DNA from: Streptomyces calvus
GTDB lineage: Bacteria > Actinomycetota > Actinomycetes > Streptomycetales > Streptomycetaceae
Reading direction: 5' to 3'
Assembly (NCBI RefSeq): GCF_006782915.1
Contig: NZ_VCNP01000009.1
Span: 62,001-126,000, forward strand
DNA: 64,000 nt
Shown here: piece after piece, positions 39,021-47,209 of the stretch
Numbering within the stretch: position 1 is the first letter of the stretch
How the letters are laid out: every line of letters starts with the position of its first letter
Notes under the pieces: generated by a model
The model's input: only the letters and a program-made list of their open reading frames with translations
Databases searched by the model: none
Told to the model about the DNA's origin: nothing
Translations under genes and position numbers: made by a program

Positions 39021-40144
39021 CCGATCCTCTCCTCCACCACCGTGCCGAGGGCCCCGCCTCCGCTCCCGCGCTGCTGCTCGGTCCGTCACTCGGCACCTCG
39101 TACGCCCTGTGGGACCGGGTGGCGCCCGAGCTGTCGAGCGCGCACCGGGTGGTCCGCTGGGACCTGCCCGGGCACGGCGGCTCGCCGGCGGGGCTGATCG
39201 GCGCCGGTGCGACCGTCGGTGACCTCGCCGCCCTGGTGCTCGCGCTGGCCGACGCGCTCGGCGTCGAGCGGTTCGCGTACGCGGGCGTCTCGCTGGGCGG
39301 CGCGGTGGGACTGCACCTTGCCGTGCACCATCCGGAACGCGTGTCGTCGCTGGCCGTGATCTGTTCCTCGGCGCACTTCAACGGATCGAAGCCGTGGCAG
39401 GAGCGGGCCGCGCTGGTGCGGCGCGAGGGGCTGGCCGGGCTCGCGGCGGGCGCGGACGCCCGCTGGTTCACGTCCGGGTTCACCGTGCCGGAGCTGGTAC
39501 GCGATCACCGGGACGCGGATCCGGAGGCGTACGCCGCCTGCTGCGACGCGCTGGCCGCGTTCGATCTGCGGGAGCGGCTGGCGGAGATCTCGGTGCCGAC
39601 GCTGCTGGTGGCCGGCCGGGAGGACCCGGCGACACCGCCCGAGCATCTGCGGCAGATCGCGGACGCGGTTCCGGGCGCCGCGCTCGTGGAGGTTCCCGGC
39701 GCCTCGCATCTGGCGCCCGCGCAACGCCCGGAGGCGGTGCTGACCGCGTTGCGGGCGCACTTCGACGGGGCCGCCCGCCGCGGCATGGAGGTCCGGCGCG
39801 AGGTGCTGGGCGATGCGCACGTGGACCGTGCGCAGGCGCGGCAGACGCCGTTCACGGCGCGGTTCCAGGACTTCATCGCCCGCTACGCCTGGGGCGAGGT
39901 CTGGACCGACCCGACGCTGACCCGCCGCGAGCGCAGCATGATCACTCTCACGGCGCTGGTCGCGCACGGCCACCACGACGAACTGGCGATGCACGTCCGG
40001 GCGGCCCTGCGCAACGGTCTGACGCCGGAGGAGATCGGAGCGGTGCTGTTGCAGACGGCCGTGTACTGCGGGGTGCCGGCGGCGAACTCGGCGTTCGCGA
40101 CGGCGCAGCGGGTGCTGGCCGAGGAGGCCGGGGCCGGGTCCTAG
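39017..40144 (+). CDS. pcaL: PcaL: fused beta-ketoadipate enol-lactone hydrolase and 4-carboxymuconolactone decarboxylase
   Basis: A 375-aa bifunctional enzyme, the actinobacterial fusion of PcaD and PcaC. Residues 1-255 form an alpha/beta hydrolase with nucleophile Ser92 in GVSLGGA, an acid in GREDPATPP and His in GASHLAPAQ. Residues from about 258 form a carboxymuconolactone decarboxylase domain (VLGDAHVDRA, WGEVWTDPTLTRRERSMITL, HVRAALRNGLTPEEI). It is the last gene of the operon and overlaps pcaB by 4 bases. Confidence 0.94.
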   Translation: MTDPLLHHRAEGPASAPALLLGPSLGTSYALWDRVAPELSSAHRVVRWDLPGHGGSPAGLIGAGATVGDLAALVLALADALGVERFAYAGVSLGGAVGLHLAVHHPERVSSLAVICSSAHFNGSKPWQERAALVRREGLAGLAAGADARWFTSGFTVPELVRDHRDADPEAYAACCDALAAFDLRERLAEISVPTLLVAGREDPATPPEHLRQIADAVPGAALVEVPGASHLAPAQRPEAVLTALRAHFDGAARRGMEVRREVLGDAHVDRAQARQTPFTARFQDFIARYAWGEVWTDPTLTRRERSMITLTALVAHGHHDELAMHVRAALRNGLTPEEIGAVLLQTAVYCGVPAANSAFATAQRVLAEEAGAGS

Positions 40145-40149
40145 GGTCC

Positions 40150-40192
40150 GTCCTTCGGATCGGCCCCGCGGCACCGGGACGATCCGAACGAC
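40150..40192. terminator. Bidirectional hairpin between pcaL and the LuxR-type ATPase gene
   Basis: GTCCTTCGGATCG (40150-40162) pairs with CGATCCGAACGAC (40180-40192), 12 of 13 positions, across a 17-nt loop. It lies in the 61-bp gap between convergent genes. The sequence resembles an inverted repeat I recall as frequent between Streptomyces genes, so it may also be a dispersed repeat. Confidence 0.6.
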
Positions 40193-40205
40193 AGGCCCTG
40201 GAGGG

Positions 40206-42890
40206 TCACCGGGGTTCCGAGGCCGACTCCAGCTCCGCCCGGGCCCGCCGCACCAGGCCGTCCGCGCCGCACGACCGGGCCAGCGCCAGGCCGCGCTCCA
40301 GGTCGGGCACGGAGCGGGCGAGGATCCCGTACTCGACGCGGGCGGCGGCGTGTTCGTACTGGCAGGGCGAGGACTCCAGGTGGGTGACGGCCTGGGCGGC
40401 GAGGCCGACCGCGCGCCGGCCGGTCTCCAGGGCGGCGGCGACCCGCAGGGCCTCTCCCAGAGCGGTGTCCGTGCCGAAGCGCTCGGCGTTCCGGCGGACG
40501 TCGAGGGCCAGCCGGGCCGCGCGGGCGGGGTCCTCGGTGGCGAGGGCGCGGGCGAGGTCGGCGGCCCAGAAGACGTGCACGGGGTTGTGGTGGCCGCGGG
40601 CGGCGGCCGCCTTCTCCGCCGCCTCCAGTTCGTTGATCCCCTCCTTGGTGCGGCCGACGGCCAGCAGCAGCCGGCCCCGCACGGAACGCGGGTCGGGCAG
40701 CACGATGGTGGACGGGTACGGCGGTGCGAAGCCGTGCCGTTCGGCCACCTCCCAGGCTTCGTCGACATGACCGCGGGCGAGCAGGGTGTCGACGAGGTTG
40801 CAGGTCGCCGTCCAGTACAGGGGCAGTCCGCGGCCGACGCGTTCGGCCAGGCGCAGGGACTCGCGCAGTGACGCCTCCGCCTCCGTCAGCCGGCCCCGCC
40901 TGCGGTGCCCGAGTCCCACGTAGGCGTGGGCCAGGGCCAGATGGCCGCCGCCCCAACCCGCCGTGTCGTAGGCGTGCAGGGCCTCGTTGTAGAGGCTTTC
41001 GGCGCGGTCGAGGCGGTCGGTGTAGGCGTACGCGTCGGCCACCATCAGCAGCAGCTCGACGCCCCACTCGGAGTCGGTCCAGCCGAGGCCGGGCGCGAGG
41101 CGGCCGTTGACGAGGGCGCGGTCGCAGATCTCGACGATCTCCTCGGCGTTCTCGCCGCGCATCATGGCGTCGAAGCCGCGCACCATGAGCAGCGCGCGTT
41201 CGGAGTTGTCCCGGCCGGTGCAGGTGGCGGCGAGTTCGGCCAGCCGCTCGGAGCGGCCGGGGGATGCGGCCTCGCCGGCGTGGATGCCCTCCCACATGAA
41301 CTGCACGGTCCGCAGCCGCATCTGTGCGGGGCCGGGCTCCAGCCGGGTCGCCTCCGCCTCGACGGTGCGGACGGCCTCCTCCAGTTGGTCGTTGTGCAGC
41401 AGTGCCTGGGAGAGGCGGACCACGGCGTCCACGCGCCGGTCGCCGTCGAGGCCCGGCATGCCGAGGGCGGTGCGCAGATGGCCGATGGTGCGGGCGGGCG
41501 CGGTGAGGAAGGTGGCACAGCCCAGTTCGTACAGGACCTGCGCGTGGACCTCAGGTCGCGGCGGTTCCTCCAGGGCGCGTTCCAGGCAGCGGCGGGCGGC
41601 GTCCGGGGCGCCGACGGCGAGGTGTTCGCGGGCGGCCTCGCGCAGCTGCCACACGAGTTCCTCGTCGTCGTCCGGGTGCACTTCGAGGAGGTGGCGGGCG
41701 GCCGCCGCGGCACCGCGCCCGGAGTCGGTGACGATGCGTGCGGCTATGCCGTGCATGGCGCGGCGCAGTGCGTCGGGGATGGAGTTGTAGACGGCGGTGG
41801 CGATCAGGGGGTGGACGAATTCGAGGTCGGCGGGCCCGGTGCGGCCGGTGGCCGGGTCGGGAGGGGTGAGGATGCGGGCGGTGCGCAGGAGTTCGGCGCA
41901 GCGGACGGCGTCGTCGTGGTCGAGGGTGGCGAGCCGGGCCACGAGGTCGACGGTGATGTCGCTGCCGAGGATGGCGGCGGCCCAGGCGAACCGGGTGGCG
42001 TCTATGCCGAGTTGTTCGAGGCGGGCGACGAGTCCGCCGCCGCGGGCGGAGCGGTTCAGGTCGCGCAGCTCACCGGCGTGGGCCTCGACGGGTTCGAGTT
42101 CGCTGTCGCGGACCTTGGCGAGGAGTTCGACCGTCTCGTAGGGGTTGCCGCCGGTGACGGCCCACACCTCGCGGCAGAACGCGGCGTCGGCGTCGTCGCC
42201 CAGCGTGGCGCGGGTGAGGCCGGCCGTGGCGGCCGGAGTGAGGGCGCTGAGGGTGGTGACGGGGCGGTCGGCCGCGGCGGCGACGGCGTCCAGGTGCCGG
42301 GCGCCGGCCCCGGAGATCTCGCCGGGCCGCCGGGCGACCACGACGAGGACGGACAGGTCGGCCAGGCGCTCGGCGAACTCGGCCAGCCAGTACAGCGTTT
42401 CCTGGTCGGCCCAGTGGGCGTCGTCGACGAGCAGGACCAACGGCCAGTCCCGCCGGGCCAGCCGGCGCACGGCGGCGACCAGGCCCTCGCACACGCCCTG
42501 CGGGTCGGCGTGCCGGTCGCCGGGGTCCGCCACGCCGAGGGCCGGGCCGGCGATGTCGTACCAGTCGCCGAGGTACTCACGGACCTCCTCCGGCAGCATC
42601 GACACCAGTGCGGGCTGGAGGAGTTGGCGGACGACGTTGAAGGGGACGGTGCGCAGGGTCTCGCCGCCGCGGGCGGACCACACGGTGCAGCCGCGCTGTT
42701 CGGCGATGCGCCGGGTCTCGGCGAGCAGCGCGGTCTTGCCGAGTCCGGCTTCGCCGCGGAGCACCAGCAGGCTGCCGGGTGAGGAGCGGTCCGCGCACAG
42801 GATGTCCACGGCCCGTGTGATGGCGGCGACCTCGTCGTCACGCTCCCACAGGGCCGCCGAGAGGGCGGCCCGGGGCCGAACCTCCGTCAT
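40206..42890 (-). CDS. LuxR-type large ATPase (LAL-like) without the DNA-binding domain
   Basis: An 894-aa STAND-type ATPase. Walker A GEAGLGKTAL is near residue 50 and Walker B PLVLLVDDAHWAD near 155. A long TPR-like helical region follows (many LxxA repeats, for example AESLYNEALHAYDTAG, AEASLRESLRLAERVG). LAL regulators normally carry a LuxR helix-turn-helix in the last 70 residues. This protein stops at VRRARAELESASEPR, exactly where that domain would begin. No HTH is found in any frame downstream. It may be a regulator acting through a partner or a decayed LAL. Confidence 0.82.
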   Translation of the reverse strand: MTEVRPRAALSAALWERDDEVAAITRAVDILCADRSSPGSLLVLRGEAGLGKTALLAETRRIAEQRGCTVWSARGGETLRTVPFNVVRQLLQPALVSMLPEEVREYLGDWYDIAGPALGVADPGDRHADPQGVCEGLVAAVRRLARRDWPLVLLVDDAHWADQETLYWLAEFAERLADLSVLVVVARRPGEISGAGARHLDAVAAAADRPVTTLSALTPAATAGLTRATLGDDADAAFCREVWAVTGGNPYETVELLAKVRDSELEPVEAHAGELRDLNRSARGGGLVARLEQLGIDATRFAWAAAILGSDITVDLVARLATLDHDDAVRCAELLRTARILTPPDPATGRTGPADLEFVHPLIATAVYNSIPDALRRAMHGIAARIVTDSGRGAAAAARHLLEVHPDDDEELVWQLREAAREHLAVGAPDAARRCLERALEEPPRPEVHAQVLYELGCATFLTAPARTIGHLRTALGMPGLDGDRRVDAVVRLSQALLHNDQLEEAVRTVEAEATRLEPGPAQMRLRTVQFMWEGIHAGEAASPGRSERLAELAATCTGRDNSERALLMVRGFDAMMRGENAEEIVEICDRALVNGRLAPGLGWTDSEWGVELLLMVADAYAYTDRLDRAESLYNEALHAYDTAGWGGGHLALAHAYVGLGHRRRGRLTEAEASLRESLRLAERVGRGLPLYWTATCNLVDTLLARGHVDEAWEVAERHGFAPPYPSTIVLPDPRSVRGRLLLAVGRTKEGINELEAAEKAAAARGHHNPVHVFWAADLARALATEDPARAARLALDVRRNAERFGTDTALGEALRVAAALETGRRAVGLAAQAVTHLESSPCQYEHAAARVEYGILARSVPDLERGLALARSCGADGLVRRARAELESASEPR

Positions 42891-43147
42891 CCCGCTACCT
42901 CCCCGAGTCGCCCGAACGACGTACAGGTCACGAGCCTAGCGGCCCCGTCACCGCGGTGGTGGCCGGACGGGCGAGGTGTTGCCGTGTCGGGTGACAACGG
43001 GTACCGGTGGTCGACGCGCACTCGCGCCCACCCTGGCACTCGGCGGTCGACGATCGACGGGGGACGGGTCGCGCGGACGGGGACCGGGCGGGCGCGGAAC
43101 GGGGGCTCTCTCATCCGGCTTTCACCGACGCCTCATACGGTGGGGGC

Positions 43148-44116
43148 ATGACGCAGGTGACTCCTCCCGGGTGGTACCCCGACCCCGGGCAGACGAATGA
43201 CGGACCGGCCACCGAGCGCTGGTGGGACGGCGCTGCCTGGACGGACCAGGTCCGTCCGGCGGGGTCGGCGGCCGCCTGGGCGCCGCCGGCGCCGGGCGCG
43301 GCGGCCGGACCGGGGTATCCGGCCTACCCGGCGTATCCCGCCGCGCCGCCGCCCGGCCGGGGGCACCGGGTGCGCAACGGGATAGCCGTGGCGGTCGCCG
43401 TCGCCGTCCTGGCGAGCATCGGTGTGGGCGTGTACGCGCTCACGGACGACGGCGGTGACCGTGGTTCCACGACCTCGCAGGGGCCGGGCGGACGCGACGG
43501 CGGCGGTGCGCCGGACGGTGGGGACGGCGGTCCGGACGGGGACTCCGGCGGTGAGGAGCCGCAGGACGGTTCCGAGGCGCCGCGGATCGAGAGCGGGTCG
43601 GTGACGGACGGCCTGAGCGGCATCAGCCTGCCGATCCCGGACGGCTGGTACGGGCAGGAGCTGGAGGTGGGTGCCGCGGTGACGTCGGAGGACTCCTACG
43701 ACTGTCCCGGCGACACCTCGAAGACCTGCACCAAGGGCGGGGCGTACTCGGTGCCGGCGCTCGCGCTCGGCGCCCGGGGCACGACCGCCGAGGAGGTCGC
43801 CAAGGCGGACATCGCCGCCAACGCCGAGGAGAGTTACGGCGGTGACTCCTACGGAAGCATCACCTCGCACGACGTGCTGGCCTCGAAGGCGGTGACGGTG
43901 GCCGGACAGAAGGGCTACCTGGTGCGCTGGAAGGCGGTGACCGCGAAGGGCGCCGACGGCTACGTCCAGTCGCTCGCCTTCCCCTCCCCCGCGCACCCGA
44001 AGCAGATCGTCGTGGTGCGCTTCGGGGTGGACACCGACCAGAAGCAGGACGTTCTCGACGAGATCACCGAGGGCATCGAGGTGGCGTCGGGCAGCGGACG
44101 GGGCCAGGACGTCTGA
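43148..44116 (+). CDS. DUF2510 membrane-anchored protein
   Basis: A 322-aa protein with an N-terminal DUF2510 motif (PPGWYPDPG, then RWWDGAAWTDQVRP), a Pro/Ala/Tyr-rich segment, one transmembrane helix (about residues 78-98), a Gly/Asp-rich low-complexity linker (about 100-145) and an extracellular domain (SGISLPIPDGWYGQ to the C terminus) with a Cys pair (YDCPGDTSKTC). Such proteins are common at the actinobacterial surface, function unknown. ATG 43148 is the start. The 257-bp gap upstream, shared with the divergent ATPase gene, holds no other gene. Confidence 0.8.
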   Translation: MTQVTPPGWYPDPGQTNDGPATERWWDGAAWTDQVRPAGSAAAWAPPAPGAAAGPGYPAYPAYPAAPPPGRGHRVRNGIAVAVAVAVLASIGVGVYALTDDGGDRGSTTSQGPGGRDGGGAPDGGDGGPDGDSGGEEPQDGSEAPRIESGSVTDGLSGISLPIPDGWYGQELEVGAAVTSEDSYDCPGDTSKTCTKGGAYSVPALALGARGTTAEEVAKADIAANAEESYGGDSYGSITSHDVLASKAVTVAGQKGYLVRWKAVTAKGADGYVQSLAFPSPAHPKQIVVVRFGVDTDQKQDVLDEITEGIEVASGSGRGQDV

Positions 44117-44296
44117 CGCGTCCGGATGGCGGGCGCCGGACGCGTCCGCCGCTCGCGGAGAACGCCCGGGCGGGACACCCCCTCCGCTCAAGGGGTGCCC
44201 CACCCGGACGGGGCGGGCGCCGCGCCCGTCCCCACGGTGCGGCGCCGGTCAGGCCGCCGTCCGGTCGTGCCGGAACGGTGACCTGCGTCGGTGCGA

Positions 44297-44316
44297 GGCG
44301 CCCCGTGCGGGGCGCC
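44297..44316. terminator. GC-rich hairpin between DUF2510 and TetR genes
   Basis: GGCGCCCC (44297-44304) and GGGGCGCC (44309-44316) form a perfect 8-bp stem with a GTGC tetraloop, 180 bp after the DUF2510 stop. The 282-bp gap otherwise contains degenerate GCGCATGCGC and CTCATG repeats but no gene. Confidence 0.5.
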
Positions 44317-44398
44317 ACGTGCGCGATGTCCCCGGCGCATGCGCGGTGTCGCGGGCGCACGCGCCAGGTCTCATGCGCCCGGTCTCATGTGCCGTGGC

Positions 44399-45064
44399 TC
44401 ATGCGGTGACGCTTCCTGTGCTGTCGGGCGTCCCGTGCTGCGAGGAGTCGTGTGCCACGCCGAGCGCCGGCAGTACGGCGGCCTCCACGAACCGCAGCAT
44501 GTAGTCGGGGTCCGCGTTCTGGCCGTCCAGTACGGGGCGGACCCGCAGCACGCCGAAGAGCTGCGCCGAAACGTACTCCAGCGCCGGGTTCCCCGCGTCG
44601 ACCTCGCCGCGCTCGACACCGCGCCGCAGGATGTCCCGGAGCGCGGCGATCTCCGGATCGACCAGGGCCTCGCGCAGTGCCTGCGCCAGTTCGCGGTCCT
44701 GGACGACCGCGTGCCCGAGCGCCTGCAGCAGGGTGGCGTCCTTGGGTGACCACTCCCCCGCGCAGCGTGCCGCCTCGCGCAGGTCCCCGGCGAGGCTCCC
44801 GGTGTCGATGCGGGCGAACCGCGCCTGCCGGTTGGAGCGCAGGGCGGCGGCGACGAACTGGGGCTTGGTGCGCCACTGCCGGTAGAGCGTGGACTTGCTG
44901 CACCGCGTGCTGGCGGCGACGCCCTCCATCGTCACGGCGTCGTAGCCGCACTCGCGGATCTGGTCCAGCACGGCGTCGAAGAACTCCCGCTCACGCTCGG
45001 GCGTGATCTTGGAGCGGCGCGAGGTGCCGACCTGCCCGGGTCGGTCCGCGTCCTGCGACGTCAT
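44399..45064 (-). CDS. TetR-family transcriptional regulator
   Basis: A 221-aa repressor with a standard N-terminal HTH (FFDAVLDQIRECGYDAVTME, then GVAASTRCSKSTLYRQWRTK) and a TetR_C-type ligand domain. ATG 45064. It is divergent from a PAP2 phosphatase/DMT transporter pair. The 210-bp divergent gap carries five tandem 16-bp palindromes that are its probable operators, suggesting strong cooperative repression of both directions. Confidence 0.87.
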   Translation of the reverse strand: MTSQDADRPGQVGTSRRSKITPEREREFFDAVLDQIRECGYDAVTMEGVAASTRCSKSTLYRQWRTKPQFVAAALRSNRQARFARIDTGSLAGDLREAARCAGEWSPKDATLLQALGHAVVQDRELAQALREALVDPEIAALRDILRRGVERGEVDAGNPALEYVSAQLFGVLRVRPVLDGQNADPDYMLRFVEAAVLPALGVAHDSSQHGTPDSTGSVTA

Positions 45065-45114
45065 GGGCGGGGCTCCTGTCCTTCGAGTGAGGCGCACATC
45101 GGTCGGTGCACCAG

Positions 45115-45194
45115 TGTACCGGTACGCGCTCGTATCGATACGGAAGCGTATCGGTACACTGGCGTATCGGTACGGTCGCGTATCGATACACGGT
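45115..45194. promoter_or_regulatory. Array of five tandem 16-bp palindromic operators
   Basis: Five consecutive 16-bp units start at 45115, 45131, 45147, 45163 and 45179. Each contains a palindrome of the form GTAYCGRTAC; the first is GTACCGGTAC and the second the perfect CGTATCGATACG. Units differ mainly in the last four to five bases. A weaker sixth unit may precede (45099-45114). The array fills the centre of the TetR/PAP2 divergent promoter. Confidence 0.8.
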
Positions 45195-45274
45195 CCCGTT
45201 CCGCACGAGGGCCGGTACACGCACCACCGGACTGCACCACCGAACCGCACCACCGCCAGCGAAAGGGCCGGGGG

Positions 45275-46072
45275 ATGAATGCCCGCAAGGAGCCTGAACC
45301 GGCCGGGTCCGACGCACCGGAGCGCCCGCCGCTCGTCCGTGAACTCCTGCTCGTCACGGGCCTCTTCCTGCTCTACAAGGCCGGCCGCCGCCTGGTGGCC
45401 GGCCACACCGGCGAGGCCCTGGGCAACGGCCGGGACGTGTGGGACCTGGAGCGGGCGCTGCACCTGCCCGGCGAGGGCGCGGTGCAGTCGCTGCTGCTGC
45501 ACGGGGACGGGGTGGTGCAGCTCGCGAACACCTACTACGCGGCCGTCCACTTCCCGGCCACGGCGGTCTTCCTGGTCTGGCTGTGGCTGCGCCGCCCCGC
45601 CCACTACGTCTGGGCGCGGCGGGTCCTGGCGGCGGTCACCGCTGCGGCGCTGGTGCTGCACCTGACGTTTCCGCTGGCCCCGCCGCGTCTCCTCCCCGCC
45701 ACGGGGCTGGTCGACACGGCACGGCTGTACGGGCCGTCGGTGTACGGGCCGCCGCGGACGGACCAGCTGTCGAACCAGTTCGCGGCGATGCCCTCGCTGC
45801 ACTTCGGGTGGGCGCTGATGGTGGCCGTCGGCCTGATCGTCGTCGCCCGGACCCGGTGGCGGTGGCTGTGGCTGCTGCATCCGGCGGTGACGCTGCTGGT
45901 GATCGTGGGCACGGCGAACCACTTCTGGCTGGACGCGCTGGTGGCGACGGCACTGCTGGGTCTCGCGCTGGCTCTGGCACGACCGCCGGGGCGTACGGCG
46001 TCGGGGACGGGACGGCCGGCCACCCGGCGGGCACCGGCGCGGGACCGGGCGCTGGTGGGGGCGGGCCGGTGA
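45275..46072 (+). CDS. PAP2-superfamily membrane phosphatase / inositolphosphotransferase-like protein
   Basis: A 265-aa integral membrane protein with five or six hydrophobic helices. The PAP2 catalytic residues are visible: MPSLHFGWA (active-site His) and GTANHFWLDAL (second His with Asp), in the arrangement of Aur1/Ipt1-like phosphoinositol transferases rather than classic PAP2. ATG 45275 lies just after AAAGGG. The gene is coupled to the DMT transporter by a GTGA overlap, and is probably controlled by the divergent TetR. Expected substrates are lipid phosphates. Confidence 0.85.
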   Translation: MNARKEPEPAGSDAPERPPLVRELLLVTGLFLLYKAGRRLVAGHTGEALGNGRDVWDLERALHLPGEGAVQSLLLHGDGVVQLANTYYAAVHFPATAVFLVWLWLRRPAHYVWARRVLAAVTAAALVLHLTFPLAPPRLLPATGLVDTARLYGPSVYGPPRTDQLSNQFAAMPSLHFGWALMVAVGLIVVARTRWRWLWLLHPAVTLLVIVGTANHFWLDALVATALLGLALALARPPGRTASGTGRPATRRAPARDRALVGAGR

Positions 46073-47199
46073 GCGCCGTGCTGTGGGCCGTGCTGCTCTC
46101 CCTCGTCTCGGCCGTCGCCTACGCGGCGGCCGCCGTCACCCAGGAACGGCTCGCCGCGCGGACCTCCGGCACCGGCGTGCTGCGGCTGCTCGGCAGCGGC
46201 GCCTGGTGGTGGTCGGTCGCGCTCAACGCCTCGGCCGCGCTGCTGCACGTGCTGGCGCTCGCGTTCGGCCCGCTCACCGTGGTGCAGCCGCTCGGCGCGC
46301 TCACTCTGGTCGCCGCGGTGCCCATGGGTGCGCGCATCGCGGGCCGGCCGGTGAGCGCGGCCGAGTGGCGGGGCACCGCCTGGACCCTGGCGGGTCTGAC
46401 GGCGGTGCTGGTCACGGCGTCCGGGCCGGCGCCTGAGGACACGCTGAGCGTGCCGGAGGCGCTGGTCGTCACGGGCGGCACGGCGGCTCTGATCGGTGTG
46501 CTGTCGTGGCCGGGGTCACGGCCCGGGCTGCGGCACGCGACCGCGTCCGGGGTGGCCTCCGGCGTGGCCTCGGCGCTCACCCAGACGGTGACGGTCGCGG
46601 CGACGGACCGGTCGGGGCCGCCGCTCGACCTCCGGGTGGTCGTGGTGGCGCTGCTGGTGGCGGCCTTCGCCGCCGCGGGACTGCTGCTGTCGCAGACCGC
46701 GTACCGGGACGGCCTGGGCGCACCCCTCGCGGTGGTCACCCTGGCCAACCCGGTGGCCGCCTCGGTGATCGGCCTGTCCCTCCTCGGCGAACACCTCCGC
46801 GCCGGCCCGTCCGGTGTCCTGCTGGCCGTGACGGGCGCCGGCCTCGCCACCCGCGGCGTGCTCCTGCTGACCCGGACGGCACCCTCGGCAGGTCAGGCGC
46901 CCGGGACAAGGACGGCCCCCGCGGGAGCGCACCCGGCGGGAGCGGACCCGATGAGGGCAATCCCGACGAGGGCGGACCCGACGGGAGCAGACCCGATGAG
47001 GGCAATCCCGACGGGGGCGGACCCGGTGAGGGCAGCCCCAGGACAGGTGGCCCGCGTCGACCGGGCCGTTTCCGCGGGCCGCCCGGTCGTCGTCGGCCGG
47101 GCGGGCCCGGTGGGACGTCCGATGTCCGGGCGCCGGGCGGCGGAGGCGGCGCCGGGCGGTCCGGCGGACGCGGTGGGACGGGCGGAGCCGGCCGCCTGA
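46069..47199 (+). CDS. DMT/NIPA-like membrane transporter with a repetitive C-terminal tail
   Basis: A 376-aa protein with nine or ten hydrophobic helices in the first 285 residues (EamA/magnesium-transporter NIPA-like topology, for example LSLVSAVAYAAAAVTQERLA and VVTLANPVAASVIGLSLLGE). A soluble tail of about 90 residues follows, rich in Ala, Pro, Gly and Arg and containing a duplicated 15-residue unit (ADPMRAIPTGADP-like). The GTG start overlaps the PAP2 stop. Substrate is unknown; lipid-linked or small-molecule export is possible given the neighbour. Confidence 0.78.
   Translation: MSAVLWAVLLSLVSAVAYAAAAVTQERLAARTSGTGVLRLLGSGAWWWSVALNASAALLHVLALAFGPLTVVQPLGALTLVAAVPMGARIAGRPVSAAEWRGTAWTLAGLTAVLVTASGPAPEDTLSVPEALVVTGGTAALIGVLSWPGSRPGLRHATASGVASGVASALTQTVTVAATDRSGPPLDLRVVVVALLVAAFAAAGLLLSQTAYRDGLGAPLAVVTLANPVAASVIGLSLLGEHLRAGPSGVLLAVTGAGLATRGVLLLTRTAPSAGQAPGTRTAPAGAHPAGADPMRAIPTRADPTGADPMRAIPTGADPVRAAPGQVARVDRAVSAGRPVVVGRAGPVGRPMSGRRAAEAAPGGPADAVGRAEPAA
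46938..47027 (+). repeat. 45-bp tandem duplication inside the DMT transporter tail
   Basis: Two 45-bp copies starting at 46938 and 46983 are nearly identical, and each unit itself contains shorter GAGGGC/GGGGGC-ACCCGA alternations. In frame they encode 15-residue repeats. The repeat region begins just after the last membrane helix. Confidence 0.7.
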
Positions 47200-47209
47200 C
47201 CCGGGACGG

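Noticed and set aside
40141..40205. Frameshifted LuxR HTH after the large ATPase
   Set aside because: All frames in the 65 bp to pcaL were read and none shows an HTH; the space is also too short for the roughly 65-residue domain.
45115..45194. CRISPR array
   Set aside because: The repeats are contiguous 16-mers without unique spacers and lie in a divergent promoter next to a TetR gene; no cas genes are present.
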